Assembly (NCBI RefSeq): GCF_018320785.1 | Contig: NC_054876.1 | Span: 8,000,707 to 8,064,706, forward strand | Direction: 5' to 3' | Source of the DNA: Cheilinus undulatus | Lineage: Eukaryota > Chordata > Actinopteri > Labriformes > Labridae | Length of the DNA: 64,000 bases | In this document: positions 48,346 to 59,994 of the stretch, in pieces | How positions within the stretch are numbered: position 1 is the first letter of the stretch | How the letters are laid out: every line of letters starts with the position of its first letter | Notes under the pieces: model-generated | The model's database searches: none | What the model was told of the DNA's origin: nothing | The model's input: only the letters and a program-made list of their open reading frames with translations | Position numbers and translations under genes: made by a program

Positions 48346-48655
48346 GAATTAATTAAATGTGTCATGAATTAATTAAATGTGTTATTCACATTTAATTAAT
48401 AAATGACACATTTAATTAATTCATGACACATTTAATTAATTCATAAATTACACATTTAATTAATTCATGACACATTTAATTAATTCATAAATTACACATA
48501 TTATTAATTCATGACACATTTAATTAATTCATGTCACATTTAATTAATTCATGACACATTTAATTAATCAATGGCACATTTAATTAATTCATGTCATATT
48601 TAATTAATTAATAGCATATTTTGATTAATGAATGACACATTTAATTAATTAATGA
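48346..48655. repeat. AT-rich 20-bp minisatellite with an internal inversion
   Basis: About 15 copies of CACATTTAATTAATTCATGA are present. The first units (48346-48382) are in the opposite orientation (GAATTAATTAAATGTGTCAT), so the array turns around a centre near 48385 and can form a cruciform. Unit variants differ by 1-3 bases. Confidence 0.9.
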
Positions 48656-48669
48656 ATTATATATTTCAT

Positions 48670-49870
48670 TTTGGCACTCTCAGTCCTCCATAAAAAAAAT
48701 CTGTGTAGTTTGTAGAGGGTCCGTGCCGGTTAGCTAACCCTGCTCTGGTAGCCTATTGCAAATGAGCAGCGCTAACTCTCACATTCACACAAATCAAATA
48801 ATGATGAACAGATAAAAACAGTTATAACAAGCAGGCGGCGCTGCCTTGAGAAAAAGAAAAATCTCCGTTACTCACCGCTCATCTGTTTTTGGAAAGTAAA
48901 AATCTCCTTTTGTCCAGCATTGTACGGTCTTGTCTAGACGTTACAGCTAACCACTCTACGTTCTGCCTTTTTGAGTGCAGTAGCAAAAACCGCCGGCACA
49001 GCGAGGATAATGACAAGTGTTTCTACAGTTAACGTCCACCGGCCCATATTCGGGCCGTTGACGACATAATTTGCGTAACACCATCTTTACAGAGAAGCAG
49101 TGGCAGCAGTAGCATATCACAAGTGTGATCCTCTGTTTGAAAGCTAAGAATCTCATGTTTTCAGCCATATAACCCAATCTCAGATACAACCATAACAGCA
49201 AACACAGTCCGTCAGACCTGCAGCAAAAAAGACGGAGTAAAATAAACGGAATTACTCACCTTTGAAGCCCTGTCCTGTTCCACTGCATCAGAATATTCCC
49301 ACAAAAATAGTCTCAAAATCTTCCTAAGATATCCATAAATCCAATGACACTCAGCATCTTGTCCAAAACTCATAAGAAAAGGCCATAAATCATGACTAAG
49401 TATAGTTGCATTTACAAAAAGACGTCCACCCTGTAAATTTCCTCCTCCTTTTTCGTTGTATCTGCATATCCCTCCCCCCGATTGTTTACATCTCTCCTCG
49501 GCATGGCCGCTGGGGTCTGACCATTTGATTGACATCTCATTTGAGCCGATCGGAATTTGTATATCCAAACCACAGGCTCTAATGTCCAACCAGCGACCGC
49601 AGTTCAGAAAAGACCAGCCCAGACTCCTGCCCTCCAAACTTTCAGCCAATGTGAACCAGCTTCTTTTTGACTGACTAGTCGTTTAGCCAATAGACTGACC
49701 TTTCCTACGATGTATCACATGTAGGGGTTTGGATTAGATTACATGACGTAAATGCGCCATATACATCCCACTGTGTTTTGTGGCCTAAAAGGACTGTTAC
49801 AATGACTGGCACAATACACACGGACTGTAGATTGCATGCAGATGTAAAATCAGTTGTAAATAATGTAATG
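48670..49870. repeat. Unclassified repeat-like block with a minus-strand frame
   Basis: The base composition is higher in GC than its neighbours. A minus-strand frame (49212-49649, 145 codons, MAESLEGRSLGWSF...) runs across a good donor-like site (AAAG then GTGAGTAA, about 49259). I do not recognise the protein. It could be a transposon-derived exon or a chance frame, and I see no supporting second exon. Confidence 0.3.
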
Positions 49871-49884
49871 TAATTAGTTTGTTG

Positions 49885-49889
<5 letters not shown>

Positions 49890-49930
<41 letters not shown>
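49890..49930. repeat. TA dinucleotide microsatellite
   Basis: About 19 uninterrupted TA units. Confidence 0.95.
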
Positions 49931-49934
<4 letters not shown>

Positions 49935-50261
49935 TACAACCAAAGCACTTGTACTGACCTCTTATTTTCTACAATTTTAGCAGCAAAAAGAGAAAAATGC
50001 ACAAAATGTCCCTTTTTTTTCTGCAACAAGTCACATTTTCACTCTAGGTTTCCTGCTCCTGCCCCCTCCTTTTTTAAAAAAATTTTGATCCACGGAAGTA
50101 TAAACTAAGCGTAACTTTGCACTTTGTTTGCATTTTCTATTTAGATGCTCTTGTACTGCAGGGAGGGCCCGCGATGGTGACACAATTCATGTTTTCCCAG
50201 GCAGTTCAGAAGTGGCTCCGCTACACACCGGACAGGGCAGGGGGAGCTGGACGCCTGCACT

Positions 50262-50425
50262 GGTAAATGTGTTATTAAATGTAAATGTAAATGTGTTATT
50301 AAATGTAAATGTGTTATTAAATGTAAATGTAAATGTGTTATTAAATGTAAATGTGTTATTAAATGTAAATGTGTTATTAAATATAAATGTAAATGTGTCA
50401 GTAAATGTAAATGTGTTATCAAATG
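50262..50425. repeat. AT-rich minisatellite (AAATGT-based)
   Basis: Units of GTGTTATTAAATGTAAAT appear in 18- and 24-bp versions, the longer one with an extra AAATGT. There are about eight copies. The open frames across it on both strands (50128-50439 and 50141-50422) arise only from the repeat. Confidence 0.9.
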
Positions 50426-50628
50426 CTGTTATATTCTAATAAAAATTTGTTTATATGTACTTTAAAGTCATCAGGTGTAGTCATTTTTTTTGCCAACCCT
50501 AAAAGGTTTTCATCACTTTTTCACACCCTGGCAGTAGATAAAGCAGGGTTTTTAGGCCTGGATATTCAGCTTATTACAGTTGAAATTGAATTGAAAACAC
50601 CTTGATTTATAGTTGAGTAGAAATGTCC

Positions 50629-51030
50629 ACGTTGTTTCAATATTCCTGATAATTGAAATACCACTGAAATTCTGTCGTTCTATGTTCAGAATTTCAATGT
50701 TGTTTCAATATTAAAAAATGGTGCAACATGATGTAGAATCAACATCATATTTCAATGTTGATTCAATGACTTAATGTTGAAAAAATAACGTTGGTTCAAT
50801 AGAGTTTCAATAACCGCTTGCTGTCTTGGCAACATTGTTTCAATATTCCTGATAATTGAAATACCATTGAAATTATGTTGTTCTATGTTCAGAATTTCAA
50901 TGTTGTTTCAATATTAAAAAATGGTGTAACATGATGTAGAATCAACATCATAGTTCAATGTTGATTTAGTGACTTAATGTTGAAAAAATAACATTGGTTC
51001 AATAGAGTTTCATAACTGCTTGCTGTCTGA
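50629..51030. repeat. 203-bp tandem duplication
   Basis: Unit 1 (50629-50831) and unit 2 (50832 to about 51030) are about 93% alike, beginning (C/A)GTTGTTTCAATATTCCTG or CATTGTTTCAATATTCCTG and ending with a GCTTGCTGTCT phrase. Inside each, TTTCAATGTTG and its inverse (CAACAT...TGAA) recur, so each unit is itself partly self-complementary. It is probably derived from a satellite-like transposon interior. Confidence 0.85.
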
Positions 51031-51451
51031 TCAGCTGATTGATGATCAGCCGGCACCCTCATCATAAACTGACGTCGCTTCAAGTGACGCTGCAGAGGTA
51101 AGGACGTCCCATGGACCGTTAATCATCGATCTTCTGGCTTCAGTCTTCCACGTCGATTCCTCGGTCTCTCCATGATTCTTTGGTGGGCGGAACTAAGACT
51201 CAAGGAAAAGACTCGAGCCTTATAATAAGAGAAGTGAGAAGCACCCTGTGTCAGGTATGTTTGCATTGGGTTACCTAGCACGTTAGTTGGTCTTCTTGAC
51301 GATATACTTTTAGCTTTTATTTCGCGCTGCAGAGCATTTGGTGTGCCCCTGGTGCGTGCGTGTCCCTCTCTGGTTTATCGAGGTGAGTGTCCTCTCTCTC
51401 TCGGTGTTATCGTGCATGCTAGTAGCTGGCTAATGCTAGTGTGGTCATAGG

Positions 51452-52434
51452 TAGCGTTGCCACCTTTTGAGCATAAATATAAAGGACGCCCCACAATCCT
51501 CGGGGCCACAGCTATCATGGGTCGGAGGATTGGGATGCCTGTACCATGACTACTATTACCACTCTTTGAGTTTTGTTGTGGAGGCCATTGTTTGGTTTTT
51601 TTGCAGTGTTTTTAATAGGGCTGAACGATTTGAGAAAATAATCTAATTGCAATTTTTTTTTCATCCAATATTGTGATTCCAATTTAGCATGCAATTATTC
51701 TTCAGGTTCCTCATCTTATAAGCCATTCTATATTATAACACACACAAATTTATATCGAACAACCCAAAATCTACAAATAAATGTTCCAAATTTCTAAGAA
51801 AATAACTTAGATTTATAAAAATGCCCCCTTCCTGAAATAAATCAAATCAACATCCCAAAAATGGACAAATAAATTCCTCAAATTTAATAAGAATTCTAAA
51901 TAAAAAAAATTAAAGCAAACCCCACCCAAAACATCAAATTAACTTCTTAAATATTTACAAAGACACTTCCCAAGTTTTCATGAAATTACCTAAAGTTTTA
52001 AACCTTATTCCCCCAGAAATTTGAATCAAATTCTCCAAAATTTACAAATAAATGTTAAAAATTTCCCTAAAATACCTAGAATTTTCTAAACAAATTTCTA
52101 AAAAAAATTCAAATTCAAATTCCTAAAAATTTCAAAATACATTTCTCAAATTTCCACAAAAATATCTACAAATTTCTTTGCTAATTTTCCCCCATAATTG
52201 AAACAGATGTAACAAAAATGTCTTTTTGCAAATATGTTGTCCTATATTGCAAATTTGATATGACTTGTAATGAAGGAAGTGATGATTTTATGTATCAACA
52301 AATCAGTGGCAAAGTAGTAGTGAGGGATGAAAATACAGAAAAAATGGCGTCCTGTATTGACTCAAAACAGGACGCTGCATTTAACTGTCAAATTCAGGAC
52401 GATACTGTATTTTAAAGGACGGGTGGCAACCCTA
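51452..52434. mobile_element. hAT-type non-autonomous element
   Basis: The ends are TAGCGTTGCCACC and, on the opposite strand, TAGGGTTGCCACC. Flanks GTCATAGG (51444-51451) and GTCGTAGG (52435-52442) are an 8-bp target duplication with one change. Both ends contain AAAGGACG. A nested hAT-like start, TAGGGCTGAACGATT, lies at about 51618. A 65-codon + frame (52218-52415) near the right end is of unknown nature. Confidence 0.8.
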
Positions 52435-52609
52435 GTCGTAGGTGAGCTGCTGGTAGCTGCCTGGGTCTCGCTCTCCTTCCCTCCTCTCGTGTGGGTGTGC
52501 GTCTGCTGCCGCTGAGAGGTACGTAGCGCTACTAACATAGGCTGCAACCGCATCATTGTCAGCTAGTATGACAAAGCTAATATTTCTGACACGTGAAATT
52601 TAAGTAAGA

Positions 52610-52738
52610 GTTAATGCCCAACGAGGTGTCCAATTATCAGGGATTAATGGACGACGCGGTAGTGTGAACGCGTCGGACGGTTGCCTCCGCGGAGCCCATA
52701 AATCCCTGATAATTGGACACTTTGAGGGGCATTAACCC
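52610..52738. repeat. Imperfect 41-bp inverted repeat
   Basis: The arms 52610-52650 and 52695-52738 share GTCCAATTATCAGGGAT in inverted orientation and the outer GTTAATGCCC. The loop is GC-rich and contains CG-rich text. It directly precedes the TTATACCATGGTC end of the next element. Confidence 0.8.
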
Positions 52739-52740
52739 GC

Positions 52741-53951
52741 TTATACCATGGTCACTTGCCAACAAAAATAATTAATAAAACTACTAATTTATGATTCGAC
52801 GTTTTGGGATCAAAATAGAAAGTTTTACAAAAACAAAAACTTCTTTTCCCTAGCAACGCCTGAGGGCTTGACTAATAACTGGAATAGCCATTCCAATCCC
52901 ATAACGTTCTTAGGGAATGTAAACGTTATTCACTACTCCAGTAAATAGGCGGGCCATAGATACGACGTCACAATGGAACAAAAATATAGTCCGCTCTGCA
53001 CACTTTCTGAACGGATTTATCAATGAAATGACATGAAGACGAGTGAGACGGAGAGTCATGTGATCAGACAATAAACTGTAAGTTAACATGAACAGTCATC
53101 TGATAAAAATCTCAGTTTTAGCTGTTTGAATACACAGAATAATTCCTCCTTCAGCACTACGAGGTCACAGACGTGAAACAGAGCTGCCCACGCCCGCAGG
53201 TGCTTATTGTCCGTCAGACACATCAGTATTTATCAGATATTATCATGCCGTTTTATCAGAAGCGTTTACTTTGGCTCTATACAGAAATAATGGCTTCTTT
53301 TCTTTTGTTTGTGTTACTTGAATCTTCTGACAATAGTTTATAGCAGTTAGAACAGGAGGGAAGTGAGTTTTTTGCGACACTCACCTCTCTGTGTTAAGGT
53401 GATGGAGAGAAGATGTACGTCTGTTAGCAGAGTCGGTTTGTTCAGCGTTTCTAACATACATATCCGGTACTAGACCGAATTATAAACGGAGGAATAATCA
53501 CACAGTGGGACATCAGCTCTGCTCTAATTGGATCTTGCGCTCTCTCTCTGAGAGGGAGAAAACTTTATTGACACACGTCAATAGACACACGGCACATGCG
53601 CATTTTGTCACATATATCCAGCGCACATCACTGGCTACTGTCGCTGCTCATTTACATAAGTAAACACAGAACAGAACCTCTCAATACAACTGAGAGCACA
53701 TAGTCGTGTTTATGTCAACAACGTCGGATATAAAAGATAAGACCGTCTTAGGTTACAGGTCTTAAACCTAGAGTCTGTCATTTTATTTAACGGCTAACGG
53801 CTGCTGCGAATTAATTTGGAACAGTGAAAAGATATTTATGACCGGGACTACTTGAGAAGTTCGAAATGTGTCCGTATATCAGAAGTTAATTGACACCAAT
53901 GGAATTTCCAGAGCCAATCAGAATCGAGTATTCACCAAGACCATGGTATAA
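52741..53951. mobile_element. Possible TIR element with TTATACCATGGTC ends
   Basis: TTATACCATGGTC at 52741 is mirrored by GACCATGGTATAA at about 53939-53951. The right part ('gccaatcagaatcgagtatt') is a phrase I associate with repeated fish DNA. The interior has no coding frame. Boundaries and class are uncertain. Confidence 0.4.
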
Positions 53952-54276
53952 TTAACAGTAAACACTGCCGCTACGTGACGTCACCATCAGCTGACTGGGA
54001 ACGCTGCTGCTTTGTCTCTGCTCTGTCTCCGCTTCGTCTGCTGCTGTCTCCTGCGCTGCTGTGAGGCTTCATTTGGCTGCTGATCTGCTGTAAAGCAAGC
54101 TTGTGTGGTGCTTCTTAAAGCTTCGTTTTGGTATTCTGTCTCCTGCTTTTCCTGCTACCTGTACTGGCTGCATGGACTCCTCAGCCTCTAGGGGAGACAG
54201 ACTGCTATATAACTGAGTTTTAATCACATTTTAATGGTGTGACAGAGTGGTGGGGAATATATATCCTCCTTTGTTA

Positions 54277-55016
54277 AGATTAGTTTGTATGAATCACTTT
54301 TGCTAAGATTAATTTGTATGGGTTAATCACGTTTGTTACGATTAATTTGTATGAGTTAATCCCTTTTGTTGAGATTCATTTGTATGAGTTAATCCCTTTT
54401 GTTTAGATTAATTTGTATGAGTTAATCCCTTTTGTTGAGATTAATTTGTATGAGTTAATCCCTTTTGTTTAGATTAATTTGTATTAATCACTTTTGCTTA
54501 GATTAATTTTTATGAGTTAATCCCTTTTGTTTAGATTAATTTGTATTAATCACTTTTGCTTAGATTAATTTGTATGAGTTAATCCCTTTTGTTTAGATTA
54601 GTTTGTATTAATCACTTTTGTTTAGATTAATTTGTATGAGTTAATCCCTTTTTGTTTAGATTAATTTGTATGAGTTAATCCCTTTTGTTAAGATTAATTT
54701 GTATGAGTTAATCCTTTTGGTTTAGATTAATTTGTATGAGTTAATACCTTTTGTTTAGATTAATTTGTATGAGTTAATCCCTTTTGTTAAGATTAATTTG
54801 TATGAGTTAATCCTTTTGGTTTAGATTAATTTGTATGAGTTAATCCCTTTTTGTTTAGATTAATTTGTATGAGTTAATACCTTTTGTTTAGATTAATTTG
54901 TATAAGTTAATCCCTTTTGTTTAGATTAATTTGTATGAGTTAATCCCTTTTGTTTAGTTTAATTTGTATGAGTTAATCCTTTTTGTTTAGATTAATTTGT
55001 ATGAGTTAATCCTTGT
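54277..55016. repeat. 33-bp minisatellite
   Basis: There are about 22 copies of a unit reading AGATTAATTTGTATGAGT then TAATCCCTTTTGTTT. Variants include a shortened GTATTAATCACTTTTGCTT form occurring in alternation near 54480-54620. There are no spacers, so this is not a CRISPR array. Confidence 0.95.
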
Positions 55017-55900
55017 TGTTGTGTATGAATATTTGATTTAGTTATACTACTCATTCCTTAGTTCTTTACTTGATTTGGGGTAGTTTGTGGGTTTTCCTTT
55101 GGGTGTGTAGACCCTTTGTTTGAACTTAAGTTGTTTGTTTTTTGCTTTATTTGGGCAGGTTATTTGTATAGTTTACTTAATTGGTGACCCGCCAATTATT
55201 AGTATATTTTTGTTAATTGTTTATTTGCTTGATTGTTTTGCCCCCCACTAATTGTTTTATTCCTTTTCTGTTGCTGAGGCCCGCTGGTGGTGGTGGTGCT
55301 GGTGATCTGGGTGGCGGTATCCCCTCCTCTCCCGTGTGCTGTGTTCCCTGGGACTTTGGTTGCTTCACTACTGTGTTTCTGTCACGTGCGCCTGGGTGAT
55401 TTTTGGTTTGTTTTTGATGATCCTTCCCCCCTTCACTAGCCCCCTATCCATCTGGTAAGCCTCAGCACCTGATAAGGTCCTTCCCCAGCCTTCCCTTGTG
55501 TGAATGGTGTTTTAAACTGACTTTTAAAAATTGATTATAAAACAAAGTTGACTTTGTAATAACCTGAACCACGTCTCACAGCCTTGAGTATAACGAACCT
55601 GTGTGTCTTGTCTGGAAGGGAAATAATCCTCTGGGTGAAACTCCCAGGGTGGTGTTGTCTGGCAACTAAAAAAAAAAATCTAACTTGATTGGATAACTTT
55701 AAAATAACTTTAAAAATTGTATTAATCCTTCCCCACTCGCTGTAGCTTGCCACAGACTCATAGCCATAAATGACATTCTTACTTTTTTATTGCTTCTTTT
55801 GATGGTGAGTAAACTTATAGAGCATGCTGAGCAATCTATGACATCTCCAGATCCTCCACAACATGTCATTAAGCCGTGTTCAGACATGACAGAGCATGTA
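55017..55900. repeat. Unclassified, possibly retroelement-derived
   Basis: The block has a T/G-rich start, a phrase TGGTGACCCGCC (about 55181) like a primer-binding-site neighbourhood, and GGTGGTGTTGTCTGGCAAC near 55650. I recall similar text from fish LTR-type repeats but cannot name the family. No coding frame was found. Confidence 0.3.
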
Positions 55901-56328
55901 GGTTTTCACTCACAGGGAACATCACTATCTTGTCAGCAGAAGCAGGAGCAGCCTGAGGGCCACTGAGGAGAGATGGTGAGGAGAGACGTGAATTCAAGAC
56001 AAAATGTCTTTAATATCAGAATATCACATGAACAACACATTTTAAAGTTTAATTTCTTTGAAAGCTAGTCATGCAGGAACAGAACTGTACAACTATGACA
56101 CAATAAACAATCTTTTTAAACACAAAATCGGGGAATCTGCCTGAGTTTAGAGCTGAATATGTTAAATAAAACTGACCTACAGAAATACATTTCCTCATCC
56201 CTTATTTAGGTCTAAATCTGTCCCTCTAGTATCGATATGCTTTGTGCCACCTTGTCATAATTACATCTTGTTTGGGGGATTACTGGGGGTTACTGTCAGA
56301 GCAACCTTATCTTTCTTGTCATCTGTAT

Positions 56329-56345
56329 AAGGAAGCATTGAGTCA
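56329..56345 (+). promoter_or_regulatory. Gene 3 ETS and AP-1 sites
   Basis: AAGGAAG (56329-56335, ETS/PEA3-like) is followed after 3 bp by an exact AP-1 consensus TGAGTCA (56339-56345), only 35 bp before the ATG. A TATA-like TGTATAAGG overlaps at 56324-56332. Spacing to the ATG is 57 bp shorter than in gene 2, and the TTTAAAA box of gene 2 has no counterpart. Confidence 0.55.
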
Positions 56346-56380
56346 CAAACCTGAGTAGATGGTATCTCCGAACAGGAAGC

Positions 56381-59108
56381 ATGAGGTCTTACTGTGTTTG
56401 CATCATCCTGAGCCTGGCTCTCACAGCTCACTGTGCTCCAGCATCACCAGTCACTGTGCAGGATGAAAACTTTGCAGAGGTATGTGTCTTTGCTTTGATG
56501 TAGCATTTAAACTAGCATTATCACATTTCTTTGCTCCTTAACATAATGAGTATTAAATTCTTATTTTATTTTACAGAGCTACCTGAAGAATTTCTTCAAC
56601 CTGACAGAGGAGAGAGGTCCACCTGGCAGACAAGGAATCAACCCTGTGGCAAGAAAGCTGAGTGAGATGCAGAGATTCTTTGGTCTTCAGATCACCGGGT
56701 CCCTCGATGCAGACACCTTGGCCTTGATGAAGAAGCCCCGCTGTGGTGTCCCTGATACCAACATTGGCCGATTCTCCACCTTTGGAAGCCACCTGAAGTG
56801 GCAGACAACCAGCCTCACATACAGGTGAGTGACCTAAAGAGAGAAAGGATTTATTCTAGAGCTGCCAAATAATTAAAAGCTTTATCAGGATTTTTGCATC
56901 CTTTCATTGCATTTGAGAACTCCACTTTTTACGTTTTTGGATCATTTTGGTTTTTTTTTTACTGTCTTAGGGCTGTGCTGTTTTCTTTGACAAAAGCTAT
57001 GACTAAAAATGTTTGTGCACAAACTTTTCTCCAAGAGGAAGACGAGACTGAGACTAGCCAAACCATATCCGTGGTGATAAAAGCCCAGTTAAGGAGACTT
57101 AAACAAGCCTTAATGTTAGTGCTGGCCCCTCAGTGACTCAATTAAAGGGCCCTCCTTGGATCTGATTTAATACAATCATTTTATTGGGGATACACGACTT
57201 TATCAGCATATTTTGCTATAAGCAGATGCAAAGATTTCTGCCGCTTTTTAAAACCAATATACCAATTGATGACCACTGGTGTACAGTGATGGACCATCTA
57301 GAATTTTGGCAAATGCCACAATGGCCTTTTGGACTGTGAGATATTACAAGATGATACATTGTACTTTAAGATATAGTTAATATTTTTCTCTGCTACAAGT
57401 GAGTGGCTCTTTTGTATACAGTGATGATGACAGCTAAGGTTAACGTTAGTGAGACCACTCTTTGTTACACACTGAGGAGGCCAGACTGGACTGGGAAGTG
57501 ACGTGATTCACAGGACTCCTCCTTGTCAGGAAGTGGAGGAGGATCCGCCCCTGAAAATCAAAAGACACACTTATCGAGGGTCAGGACCTCTCTGCTCTGA
57601 GAGCTCACTGGGACACACAGATGGGTAAACTTTATATGTAATCCTTAATAAACTTTGGGTCAATGACCATTTAAGACGAACTAATGCTCTCTTTGTCCTT
57701 CTGCCAATAAGAGAACAGTGCAAAATTCTAACAGGACCAATCAGAATGGTTCATTTTTCCACTAATTTAAAGAAAAACAACAACAAAAAAACCCAATAAC
57801 GACAGATAAAAGTGCGCCTTTTTTTAATCCCTGTCCGTCAGTGTCATTGTGTTTTTAAATCAATTGAAGTATTGATTGCTCATTAAATAGGTTTTTTAAG
57901 TTACGTAGATTTTACAATTTGGCTGATTAAAGCAGTGCAAAGAGAATTAACTTGTGAGCAGAATAAGGAATTTATTTTAAACTAGAACAGGTCTGAAATA
58001 TTTTGAGTTTTTGTCAACTAAAACTGGGCTAAAACATTGAGTAAAAATTTGTCAGATGTGACTAAAGTTAAAGAAGATTTTAATCTGAAGACTAATTTCA
58101 AAACAGCAGCTAACCCTCACACTGAACCAAGGGGGACTGACTTCCTGTTTGGATACAGAGCTGCTTTAATAGGTAGATCAAAGATTATAGCATGACCTTA
58201 ATCACGGAAAAAGGACAATCTTAAAGAATAAAGGGAACAGTGAAAAGGTGAAAGCTAATGCCAGGTTTTTAAGTGAAATGAGTAGGGATGCATAAATACC
58301 ACCAACTTTTACAGAGTACAACTACATTAGGATAGTCACTGATACTGAGTGCACAAATGAGTACTTAATAATATTATAACTTTTTAAAATTATTCTGAAA
58401 GTTGATTATATTTTTATCAGATGTTCTTCACCCTTCATCCTGATAATTCATCAGTACATAGTTGTTCATTCTCTTCTACTTTTATGTTAAAATAATATGT
58501 AATATGTGTATATAATATATAATATATTAAAATAAAGTTATGTTAAAATATCATCTAACTGCAGACATGGCTCCAAATTTGACTCTATATTCACATAATG
58601 AGAGGCTTTAAATGATACTAGGTACAGTAGCTGCTGTTTTTTATGAGTACAAGTACTAATAAGAGTACTTAGGCCTGGTATCTGCACCTATACCCCTTAC
58701 TGGTATTTGTGCATTCCTAGAAATGAGACATTAAAGAGCAGAGGTGGGCTTATTTTGCGTTGCTGTGGCTGCAGAGAGACTCTGACGTGGCTTAACTAAA
58801 ATGTGCTGAAAGGGACAATAAAGCATGGGAGTAATTGTGATTTAGAATTATTCATGCACTAATGATGGATCTCTGTTAATCATGATTGAAAGCCCTATAT
58901 TATTTATTTTTTACTCACATATTTATCCAATATTATTCCCACCTTTTTCCCTCCTCAAGGATAGAGAACTACACCCCTGACATGTCTGTAGCAGAGATCG
59001 ATGACTCTATCCAGAAAGCCCTGGATGTTTGGGCAAGGGTCACTCTTCTGAGGTTCACAAAGATCCACAGCGGCACCGCAGACATCATGATCTCCTTTGG
59101 CCGCAGAT
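56381..59108 (+). CDS. Collagenase-3-like MMP, exons 1-3 only (gene 3, partial)
   Basis: Three exons join in phase: 56381-56479, 56577-56824 and 58960-59108, with GT-AG introns at the same positions as gene 2 and identical sizes for exons 2 and 3 (248 and 149 nt). The translation gives a signal peptide (about residues 1-18, cysteine-rich), the propeptide with PRCGVPD (C89), and the first part of the catalytic domain up to ADIMISFG. Exons 2 and 3 are about 90% identical to gene 2. The zinc-binding exon and the hemopexin exons are not found before the window ends 4.9 kb later; in gene 2 the next exon is 1.8 kb away. Either intron 3 is long and the gene continues outside, or the gene is truncated. 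All three exons are intact, with no stop or frameshift, which favours a real gene. Its role should be as for gene 2 if complete. Confidence 0.75.
56825..58959. other. Gene 3 intron 2
   Basis: This 2.1-kb intron (84 bp in gene 2) begins with the same GTGAGTGACCTAAAG as the gene 2 intron and then diverges. No exon or named repeat was recognised; an AT-only stretch lies at about 58495-58535. Confidence 0.5.
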
Positions 59109-59994
59109 GTGAGTCCAATGCTACTTCCTCTTATTTTCAGAGTTATATTCTCTTCAGGATGTTTAAAGGTCTTGTTCATGATTTCATTGAACATATTAAG
59201 TAAGAAACAAAAATAGAACTCCTTTGTGTCCAATAATAAGGCATATGTCATGTTTAATTAGCAAAATGCAGACAAACTCCAGTGCATCGGCTAAACACCA
59301 GCAACATTTACATTTAGAGAAGCTGTCAACATTTTCTAGACTCTTATGGTTTCAGAGTCCTGTTGTTTAGGGTTGATCTGGGTTATGATAATGGGGCCCA
59401 GTGTGATGTATTTTCATGGGGCTTCCTGGCAGAGAATATTTTGCTCAGACTGCATACAGAGGTGGTCTGAGATCCTTCTTCCCGATTGGATTGTTTGTGT
59501 TGACACAACATTCACTAGCATGCATACAGGTACGCCTGTCAGCTGATGTAATCTGGGGTACTCACAGCTAAACAGAATGCATGTCTTTATTTATGTCCAT
59601 TCAGCTTCACTGGTACTGACGAGAAGTGCGGCTCTTTTTAGACATGGAGCCAGTCTCTTGGCTCCCAAACAACTCATCGTTCAGTACTTTTTGCTGTTTT
59701 GATATCTTTAAATCAGCAACAAAATCCAGAAAAAGAACACCTGCTCTCAAATGGGGGCTATCTCCCATCACTCACAAGTGGAGCCAGCTTTAGAGCAGAC
59801 ATTTGCAAACAGCACATCACAACTCTGTTGTAGCTTTTCATGTTGAACTGAGTCAATCTAACCAGTACCACACAAGACTTACTCACTAAATACATCATTG
59901 TGTCCTTTGGAAGCCTTTTTATGATAAAATGGCAGAGAAAAGTTGTTAAAGACGTGCCATCTACCTCTTAGCTGGTGGCTATTTAGGGCTCGAG

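Noticed and set aside
50128..50439. Open frames on both strands with repeated NVLLNV or ITHLHL residues
   Set aside because: They are translations of an AT-rich minisatellite; both strands are open only because the unit lacks stops.
51090..52520. Several donor-like sites (GAG/GTAAGG, CAG/GTATGT, GAG/GTGAGT) suggesting a 5' non-coding exon
   Set aside because: No coding exon follows, and the region is broken by a hAT-type element; there is too little to call a gene.
54277..55016. Regularly repeated array considered as a CRISPR
   Set aside because: Units are contiguous without unique spacers, and the context is a vertebrate genome; it is a minisatellite.
59109..59546. Open frames after exon 3 of gene 3 considered as exon 4
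   Set aside because: Exon 4 should encode the HxD...PFDG and LAHAF motifs; none is present, and the frames are intron read-through or chance.
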